Source: Pseudomonas sp. QS1027 (GTDB lineage: Bacteria > Pseudomonadota > Gammaproteobacteria > Pseudomonadales > Pseudomonadaceae). From it: a stretch of DNA of 64,000 nt. The notes beneath the pieces were generated by a model. The model was not told where the DNA came from. It worked only from the letters and a program-made list of their open reading frames with translations, and did not search any database. Below are positions 52,801 through 58,188 of this stretch, one piece after another (the first letter of the stretch is position 1; each line of letters opens with the position of its first letter). The DNA lies in assembly GCF_002814235.1 (NCBI RefSeq), contig NZ_PHSU01000016.1, forward strand, positions 123,982 through 187,981, read 5' to 3'. Both the position numbers and the translations under genes were made by a program.

Positions 52801-53218
52801 CAACGCGCTGTCCACGGTGCCGATCATCGTGATCTCGGCCAATGCCTTCAGCGATGAACGCAACCTGGCGAGTGCCTGCAATGACTATCTGGCCAAACCG
52901 GTACGCACGCCGGAGTTGCTGGAGCGGATTCAGAAGCAACTTGATCTGCATTGGGTGCGGCGTGAAAAGCCGACACCTGCGGCACTCCCCGAACCTTGGG
53001 TCTTACCCTCACACCCTGACCTTGTCGCCCTCGGCGAACTCAGCGCCATCGGCTATGTCCGTGGCCTGCAGGAAAAGCTCGACAGTATCCAGGCCGAGGC
53101 ACCCGACACGGCGGCGTTTATCGGTTCGATCCGCAAACTGCTGAAGAACTTTCGCCTGGACGAAATCAACCGCACCCTCAAGGAGGCAGAAGATGAATGC
53201 ACTGACCACAGTCGCTGA
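49841..53218 (+). CDS. NCS1-type transporter fused to a hybrid sensor histidine kinase
   Basis: 1125 aa. Residues ~1-495 are a nucleobase/cation symporter-1 (NCS1) type transporter, ~12 membrane segments. A Cys-rich module follows (~503-545, CGLC...CPAY...CSLCC...CGDRC, likely metal-binding), then two more membrane segments. The histidine kinase has H686 in GLSHELRTPLNSILGF, the N box LINLLGNAVNFTDSG and G boxes (DTGIGIDPEHIERIF, GVGLGLTI). The C-terminal receiver has VLVVDDHVDHRK, the phospho-Asp D970 (LILMDLSMP) and Lys in YLAKPVR. CbrA is a similar fusion using an SLC5 transporter. It overlaps the response-regulator gene by 26 bases. The transporter part probably senses a nitrogen compound. 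Confidence 0.9.
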   Translation: MLPPGTQRIAKIRRDYNSWVADETMEDYALRYTPKSFRKWSELRIANTALGAVSFLALEAIGGVLALSYGFTNTFWAILAVSLVIFFTGLPISYYAARYGVDMDLLTRGAGFGYIGSTITSLIYASFTFLFFALEAAIMALALELYFHIPLAFAYVICSVLVIPLVAYGVTLISRLQLWTQPLWLALLVLPYLFVLAKNPQAFSDWTSFLGRSSSGGDFNLLEFCAACTVALSLVTQIGEQVDYLRFLPEKTSANRKRWWAALLCAGPGWIIPGALKMAAGAFLAFLALQHEIPMERAAEPTQMYLVAFSYVFSSPEWALGAMVLFVFVSQMKINLTNAYAGSLAWSNFFARVTHSHPGRVVWLVFNVAIALMLMELGVFDVIDQVLGLYANIATAWIGSVVADLVINKPLGLSPKHIEFKRAHLYDINPVGVGSMVIASLLSILAHFGLFGALAQAAPPFVALGTALIMVPLLAWATGSRYYIARTSDPLLLRPVQPSTQVTCGLCSNPFEVADMAFCPAYSTPICSLCCSLDARCGDRCKPQGRLSVQFESLLRWLLPSTMVPRLHTRLMHYLGLLLVLILMLSGALALIYGQASQGLPHSATLYQAFFKAFLTLSMLAAILAWWIVLTRESRHVAQEESTRQTQLLMQEIAAHRVTDQALQDAKEASEAANAAKSRYITGLSHELRTPLNSILGFTQNLQRDAAMPEQHQDALATILRSGSHLLSLIDGLLDVAKIEAGKLRLELTEIPFPELIHDLELMFTPQAQEKGLRFRLELIGKMPAVVRGDEKRVRQILINLLGNAVNFTDSGEVCLRVSYMRETANFEIIDTGIGIDPEHIERIFQPFERGDLMRQDKGVGLGLTITRMLTSLMGGELQVRSQQDKGTCFQVRLFLSQVRAPQAVVHVEHDIIGYQGPRRRVLVVDDHVDHRKVLNGMLTPLGFEVVQASNGQEAIRQVALLGPDLILMDLSMPTMDGWETSRLIRRNALSTVPIIVISANAFSDERNLASACNDYLAKPVRTPELLERIQKQLDLHWVRREKPTPAALPEPWVLPSHPDLVALGELSAIGYVRGLQEKLDSIQAEAPDTAAFIGSIRKLLKNFRLDEINRTLKEAEDECTDHSR

Positions 53219-53879
53219 ACCCGGTGTCGTGCTGATTGTGGATGACACGCCGGATAACCTCGCGCTGCTCTCCGATGCGCTTAACGATGCCGGTTATATG
53301 GTGCTGGTGGCGCTGGATGGGTTGAGTGCGTTGAACCGGATCGAGCGCCGACGCCCGGACCTGATCCTGCTGGATGCGATGATGCCGGGGCTGGATGGGT
53401 TTGAGACCTGTCGGCGGATCAAGGCGCAGCCGGAGAGTGCTGATATTCCAGTGCTGTTCATGACTGCGCTGACGGAGAGTCGGCATGTGGTTCAGGGGTT
53501 TGAGGTCGGTGGCAGTGATTATGTGACCAAGCCTATTCAGATTGATGAGGTGCTGGCGCGGGTTGCGGCGCATTTGCGGACTTCACGTATTTTGCATTCG
53601 GCACGGGCGGCGTCGCAGCCAGTAGCGGCCTTGAGTTTGAACGATGGACCGGCCAGCCAGGTGTTGTCGGCGCGCTTTCAGCTGACGGGGCGTGAGGTGG
53701 AGGTGCTGCGTTGGGTGGCCTGTGGGAAGACCAATCGAGATATCGGCACCATTCTGGACTTGAGCCCGCGTACGGTGAACAAGCATCTGGAGCATGTGTA
53801 TATCAAGCTGGGGGTGGAGACTCGGACGGCGGCGACTTCGGTGGTGCTGTCGGCGATGACTGAGCATCGGCGGATGTAA
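53193..53879 (+). CDS. Response regulator, receiver plus LuxR-type HTH
   Basis: 228 aa. Receiver with acidic pair VDD (17-18), phospho-Asp D61 (LILLDAMMP), Thr in LFMTAL and Lys113 (YVTKPIQ); LuxR-type HTH near 165-225 (LTGREVEVLRWVACGKTNRDIGTILDLSPRTVNKHLEHVYIKLGV). AAGGAGG lies 6 bases before the ATG, inside the sensor gene. Likely controls the divergent urt and fmd-ami operons through the TACGTCA palindrome. The 3' half of the gene has poorer codon bias than the sensor. Confidence 0.93.
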   Translation: MNALTTVAEPGVVLIVDDTPDNLALLSDALNDAGYMVLVALDGLSALNRIERRRPDLILLDAMMPGLDGFETCRRIKAQPESADIPVLFMTALTESRHVVQGFEVGGSDYVTKPIQIDEVLARVAAHLRTSRILHSARAASQPVAALSLNDGPASQVLSARFQLTGREVEVLRWVACGKTNRDIGTILDLSPRTVNKHLEHVYIKLGVETRTAATSVVLSAMTEHRRM

Positions 53880-53900
53880 AGGCGGCGCTTTGCGCAGTGA

Positions 53901-54234
53901 TTTGCCAAGGCCAGCAAGACAACTCGCTTTCCTTTGAGTGAAGTTTCCTAGAAAATCCTGACCGCTTGCGCCTGCTAATTTCGATGACTAGTCTTCAATT
54001 CGTCACTGTCTATTCAGTGATCGGGTTTAGTCGCCCGGGATAGATTGGCGCACAGCGCCCCCTTGGAATGAGGCGTTTTTTATTGCCTACATTTTATGGT
54101 GGCTGTGCGCAGGGCACCCTCGTGGTGCGCCGGTTTCTCCAATCTTCCGGTCGACTAACCTGTGCACAGCTGCCACCCACAATCGTTTAGTCGCGATGGC
54201 GTGGTGGCTCCAACCGCTAGATTGGAGATTTACC
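53901..54234 (+). promoter_or_regulatory. Structured 5' leader of the DUF6124-like gene (copy 1); SD sequestration
   Basis: Stem 1 TCTCCAATCT (54136-54145) pairs exactly with AGATTGGAGA (54219-54228), which contains the SD GGAG (54224-54227) 7 bases before the ATG at 54235. Inside it, stem 2 CGACTAA/TTAGTCG (54152-54158/54187-54193) closes a 28-base loop. Loop bases GCCACC can pair with GGTGGC at 54202-54207, a possible pseudoknot. Upstream, AGGC...GCCT (54071-54088) forms a hairpin with a T-rich loop. The whole 350-base segment recurs in decayed form at 55931. Looks like a translation-controlling leader; the ligand or trigger is unknown. Confidence 0.6.
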
Positions 54235-54573
54235 ATGTACAAGGTCACACCCAACCCACCGGGAACCTCCGGTATCGAAAGCATTGATCCCCAAGCCGCT
54301 GATCGCGCCTTGGCTTACTACATACTGCCTCAGGGCGGCGGTCCAAAACGCCCCGGTATCGTAGGAACACAAGAGAGAGCCTCTACCCCGCAAAGCCGAG
54401 AAGAAGCCCTCGTCAGCGCCAGCTCAATCCTCGACTCCGCTGCTGCCACCGCCTATGAGAATGCGGACAACCTCACGGGCGCCAATCGCAAAGTGGCGAT
54501 GGGTGTGGTGCATCTGATCGAGTTGGCTCAACGGCAGGTGGACTCAGTGATTGAGGAGCATCCGCAGGGATAA
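54235..54573 (+). CDS. DUF6124-like (DUF3077-type) small protein
   Basis: 112 aa, ATG at 54235. Pattern NPPGTSGIESIDPQAADRALAYYILPQ then REEALVSASSILDSAAATAYENADNLTGANRKVAMGVVHLIELAQRQVDSVIEE: an N-terminal Pro-rich part and a C-terminal helical part, as in the DUF3077/DUF6124 proteins common in fluorescent pseudomonads. Function unknown. The leader can hide its ribosome-binding site. A strong terminator follows. A truncated copy of the gene lies at 56226-56300. Confidence 0.75.
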   Translation: MYKVTPNPPGTSGIESIDPQAADRALAYYILPQGGGPKRPGIVGTQERASTPQSREEALVSASSILDSAAATAYENADNLTGANRKVAMGVVHLIELAQRQVDSVIEEHPQG

Positions 54574-54606
54574 CAAACTGACAGGTACAAGGTCAACGTG
54601 ATGGGA

Positions 54607-54630
54607 AGGGAAGCCGAGCTTCCCTTTTTA
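54607..54630 (+). terminator. Intrinsic terminator after the DUF6124-like gene
   Basis: AGGGAAGC-CGA-GCTTCCCT stem followed by TTTTTA, 34 bases after the stop codon. Confidence 0.88.
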
Positions 54631-54711
54631 CTTAATCAGTAGAAAGCTCTCCCACTTCACTCGTCAAAGCGACGATGACATTCTTCGACGAATGCAATTG
54701 CGCTCACTAGG

Positions 54712-55321
54712 TTAGCCATTATAAAAGTGGACTCTGACAATCTCCGCATACACCACCTGATAAAAGTTCTCAGGCATGCTCCACCAGATGGCATGAGCAA
54801 AATGTATACGACTTATTTCTCCCTCCTGGACCGCCCGGTAAAACCACTCATACCTCTGCTTAGCTACAAAGTGCTCCAACACATGATCACCGATAAAGTA
54901 AAAACGATCCTTTTCAAGCCCTCTGTCATCGGCGTCCACTTCCAAGCGACCGTACAAATAGGCCATTTCATCCTGATCATCACTACCTCGCGCATTGAGC
55001 GGCTCATTATCAATGAGGTCGCCTATTAAACTCAGAGTGCAACAATTTATGGCACACACGACAAAGAGTAATGCCATTACCCAACTCGTATTTTCCCTCA
55101 GGAAAGGTAACCCGACGAAATATATGGTGCGCCTGGATACCATGTCTCGACTCACAATGTACGCACCGGAAACCATCCCGCATCCGAATGAAACGTCCCC
55201 ATAGAGCCAAACACCACCGTTCAGAGCGCTGCGCTTCAATCGCACACGCCAAAGCACACCTTAACGCGCCCAAACTACTTAGCTCGGGGTGGACACCTCG
55301 AAAATCATTTCTCGGCACCAT
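54712..55321 (-). pseudogene. Frameshifted HNH endonuclease gene (paralogue 1)
   Basis: From the ATG at 55321 (MVPRNDFRGVHPE) one frame gives the HNH core: CVHCESRHGIQAHHIFRRVTFPEGKYELGNGITLCRVCHKLLHSEFNRRPH, then a stop at 55010. A second frame continues the paralogous sequence: NEPLNARGSDDQDEMAYLYGRLEVDADDRGLEKDRFYFIGDHVLEHFV to the stop at 54712. The frames join near 55015-55030. It aligns throughout with paralogue 2, two bases upstream on the same strand. Confidence 0.78.
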
Positions 55322-55323
55322 CA

Positions 55324-55884
55324 CTAGAAATTCGCTCCAATCAAAGCAGATAGCATACTGGGCGGCGATGCTCGCCATATTTCATGGGCGATTCTAAGTC
55401 TACTGTACCCCCCGCACTTGAAAAATTTATGCATATGTTCGCAAGACTGCAGACGCATGAAAAAAAATAGCATGTGATCATCAATGTAGTAGAACTCATC
55501 ATGATTCAGCCCTCGAGCATCTGCGGACCGAACTAGGCAATCAAGATAAATAAAAGCTTCGTCTAGGTTGTCACCACCCTCTGCATCCACTGGCATACTC
55601 ATATCTGGCCGGCCATTGAACGTGGAGTGTTGCAACTCATGACACTCGTGGCAAAGAGTCACGCCATTGCCCGGCTGAAACCAACCGAGTGGGTACAACG
55701 ACCTACGGAATATATGGTGCGCATGAATTCGGTTTATCGAATAACACACGACACACTGATAGCCATCTCTAGCCCTGATGAACCGACTCCATAATCTGAG
55801 GCACCAGCTATCTGATCGACCTTGTTTCACCGCGAGTATAAGCCTCACTTGCTTATCGATGAGATCTAACCGATTCAAGTCCAT
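55324..55884 (-). CDS. HNH endonuclease (paralogue 2)
   Basis: 186 aa from the ATG at 55884 (MDLNRLDLIDKQVRLI), chosen because it is the first ATG; the open frame runs back to a TTG at 55938. HNH nuclease motif: CVVCYSINRIHAHHIFRRSLYPLGWFQPGNGVTLCHECHELQHSTFN, with paired CxxC and the HH/N/H metal residues. The C-terminal part (DEAFIYLDCLVRSADARGLNHDEFYYIDDHMLFFF) is shared with paralogue 1. Located between two copies of the DUF6124 leader, so it may be part of a mobile unit. Target unknown. Confidence 0.82.
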   Translation of the reverse strand: MDLNRLDLIDKQVRLILAVKQGRSDSWCLRLWSRFIRARDGYQCVVCYSINRIHAHHIFRRSLYPLGWFQPGNGVTLCHECHELQHSTFNGRPDMSMPVDAEGGDNLDEAFIYLDCLVRSADARGLNHDEFYYIDDHMLFFFMRLQSCEHMHKFFKCGGYSRLRIAHEIWRASPPSMLSALIGANF

Positions 55885-55930
55885 TCTCCTGGGATGCCAC
55901 TCGCAGATGGATGTAACAGTTTTGCAAAAA

Positions 55931-56300
55931 TTTGCCAAGGCCAGCGAAAAAACTCGTTTTCCCTCGACTTAAACCTCCTATAAAGCTCTGAGCGTTTGTG
56001 CTTGCCAATTTCACTGGTTAGTCTTCAGGCCAGTCACTGCTATATCAATGTTCTTGGAATCAGGCACCTTTTATTGCCTGCTTTTTATGATGGCTCCACG
56101 CAGGGTTCTTCGGGCGCGCCGGCCTCTCCAATCTTCCGGTCTACCAACCTGTGTACAGTCACCACCTTCAATCGTTTGGTAGCGATACAGGTGACGGCCC
56201 CATCCGTGAGATTAGAGATTTGCTAAGTACAACCCACAGAGAACTACCGGCATTAAAAGCTCTGATTGAGTTTGCTCAACGGCATGCGAATCAGGTTTAG
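55931..56300 (+). repeat. Decayed second copy of the DUF6124 leader with remnant gene
   Basis: Begins TTTGCCAAGGCCAGC like 53901 and aligns through stem 1 (TCTCCAATCT 56125-56134; AGATTAGAGA 56209-56218, one mispair) and stem 2 (CTACCAA 56141-56147; TTGGTAG 56176-56182). Stem 2 keeps full pairing despite two changed pairs. The AGGCA/TGCCT hairpin (56062-56079) is also kept. At 56226 the start codon has become AAG, and only ends of the gene remain (AGTACAA..., then GAGTTTGCTCAACGGCA, cf. GAGTTGGCTCAACGGCA in copy 1). Confidence 0.8.
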
Positions 56301-56336
56301 AGGAAGAGCCAGTCGAGCCCAAAAATGACGAAAACT

Positions 56337-56373
56337 GTTGCGACACAGAGGTGTTACACCTCTGTGTCGCAAC
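56337..56373. terminator. 18-bp perfect inverted repeat downstream of the defence operon
   Basis: GTTGCGACACAGAGGTGT (56337-56354), one T, then its exact complement to 56373. It lies 87 bases past the stop of the last operon gene; on the minus strand AGTTTTCGTCATTTTT follows, so it could end that transcript. Could equally be a protein-binding site. Confidence 0.6.
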
Positions 56374-56459
56374 GAATAAATTTTCTATATTTCCATAACC
56401 ACATGTTTGAAAAATATCGTGGTGTCTACGGCACTATCCCCCAGCTTTTTTATCGACTA

Positions 56460-58187
56460 TCAATCCTCAAATGGGAAGTGCTCTCTTCCGGCCAAGCGCA
56501 AGTACTCAGAGTCAATGACACCGATCCTCATCCAAACATTCGCAAGGGCAGCCATTTCACTTGAGGCTCGCCCGTAACGAATCTCTCCAAGCCAAGTAAA
56601 CTCAATCACATGATTTTCTAACGATTTGAAAACAAAACACGAAGGCTGTCCCTCAGCGTCCGTCCTCTCTCCACGCACGCGCTGAGTTTCTCTATCGGGA
56701 GAAAACAAAAATGTCCGTACGATCGGATATTTCTTGTCAAAGTGAAGTCCAACTGAACGACCTCCCTCTACTTTCATAACCATATTATATGGTTTCGAAC
56801 TTTCTATACCTTCGAGAAAAACAAAAGGCCTCGGAGCCTCTAACCTCAGCGCATCGCAAGCCGGCGTAAAACACATCAGATAACGGAATTTATCGCCTTC
56901 TTGGTACCGAAGGACAGTCCCTGTCGTAAGAGAAGGCTTCCAATGTGGACTAATTAAAGAAGTTGACAGTCCAAAAGCCTCTCTCCGAAAGGAGACTAAC
57001 CGTGAAAATTCATTTTCAGCCCTACGAGCTTTGGTCAGCCCACCCGCGAGAACCTCAGAAATTTTACCTCTGTGAAACTCAGGAAATCCTATCCTGCTGT
57101 CACCATCGAGAGTGATTCCTCTATCAGAAAGGCCATACCGCAGCAAACCATTTATAGTTTCACGCCCCATGGAGACATCTTTTTTTACTCCTCCAACCTT
57201 TATATCGTAAGATTTACTAACAAACTCATGCTGATTTTTATCCAACCATTTAGATATGGATTCATGTTCAAGATAATCGTCCGCAATACGGTCAAGCCCA
57301 AGTGCATTATCACATTCGGCGACAAGTAGCTCTCGCATTAACTCAGCAACGTCACCTGGAGGATTTGTAATAAGTCTATTTGCTATGTATGCTGAGTCTA
57401 GAGCCTTACCAAATCTGGTAAGCATATGGTGGGTATTTTTTCTAATAGCACCCACAGCAGCCAAAGCAAAAGCAGGAATTAGCCCATCTGCAAGACGAGA
57501 AAACAGGCATATTAGCTCACCAGGCAAGTGCTCCGCAGGAACAGTCTCCTTATTTAGCAATACGACTAATGTGCCATCCTTGACAGCACAAAACTCCACG
57601 TCATCAACATTTTGGAGATTAAGTCCACCTTGAGCGAGGTGTTCTTTAATATCTTCAAATATAGCATTATCAAGAGGCTCACCTGTATAAACACAGATAA
57701 GACGCATCCTCCCATTTTCCTGGCAGTCTGACTCTGCCACTTCCTTGAGAATCTGAAGCGTAAGCGATGCATCCTGCCTTTTTAGATACCAATCGATTAC
57801 AACTATGTCAGATGCTCTAGCCGCACACAGAGCCCTCTTCTTTTTCGCATCGTCATCATTAACGGCATCATCAGGCAAGACGAATGCACACGCCACTCCC
57901 CGTTCCGCAAAAACATCAGATACTTTCCTCAAATCTAGATCATGTACCCCAGCCTGAGGGGCCTGCTCAGAAGGCTCAACTAGAGCCCCTAGATCACCTC
58001 CTAAGCCAGAATCACTTCTAAGTGATTCTCCATTAACGACAGCACGGTAAGACTCTTTAATATATGGTTGATTATCAATAACCACTGCGGTCTTTAAAAA
58101 TTTACCAACTGCCCGCTGAATATGATCAGACCAAATAGCCGTGGGATCTTGAACTACAGCCAAAACTTCTGCTTCTTGAGTTCCCAT
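56460..58187 (-). CDS. Receiver-like (Response_reg_2-type) effector protein of the Dcm-Vsr-GHKL cassette
   Basis: 575 aa from the ATG at 58187, which has AAGGAG six bases upstream and sits one base after the ATPase stop. Residues ~30-200 resemble a receiver domain: acidic Asp38 (AVVIDNQPYI), phospho-acceptor-like Asp132 (DIVVIDWYLKR) and Thr168 (LICVYTGEP). The remaining ~375 residues are unfamiliar: no nuclease or HTH motif is seen; LRYQEGDKFRYLMCFTPACDALRLE and FPEFHRGKISEVLAGG are its clearest blocks. Not a canonical transcription factor. Likely receives a signal from the adjacent kinase-like ATPase; this is inferred from the fold and operon position. Confidence 0.65.
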   Translation of the reverse strand: MGTQEAEVLAVVQDPTAIWSDHIQRAVGKFLKTAVVIDNQPYIKESYRAVVNGESLRSDSGLGGDLGALVEPSEQAPQAGVHDLDLRKVSDVFAERGVACAFVLPDDAVNDDDAKKKRALCAARASDIVVIDWYLKRQDASLTLQILKEVAESDCQENGRMRLICVYTGEPLDNAIFEDIKEHLAQGGLNLQNVDDVEFCAVKDGTLVVLLNKETVPAEHLPGELICLFSRLADGLIPAFALAAVGAIRKNTHHMLTRFGKALDSAYIANRLITNPPGDVAELMRELLVAECDNALGLDRIADDYLEHESISKWLDKNQHEFVSKSYDIKVGGVKKDVSMGRETINGLLRYGLSDRGITLDGDSRIGFPEFHRGKISEVLAGGLTKARRAENEFSRLVSFRREAFGLSTSLISPHWKPSLTTGTVLRYQEGDKFRYLMCFTPACDALRLEAPRPFVFLEGIESSKPYNMVMKVEGGRSVGLHFDKKYPIVRTFLFSPDRETQRVRGERTDAEGQPSCFVFKSLENHVIEFTWLGEIRYGRASSEMAALANVWMRIGVIDSEYLRLAGREHFPFED

Positions 58188-58188
58188 C

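Noticed and set aside
54152..54207. Pseudoknot GCCACC/GGTGGC as firm covariation evidence
   Set aside because: Both copies can form a six-pair helix, but the paired positions are offset by two to three bases between copies, so it does not count as strict covariation; kept only as a possibility.
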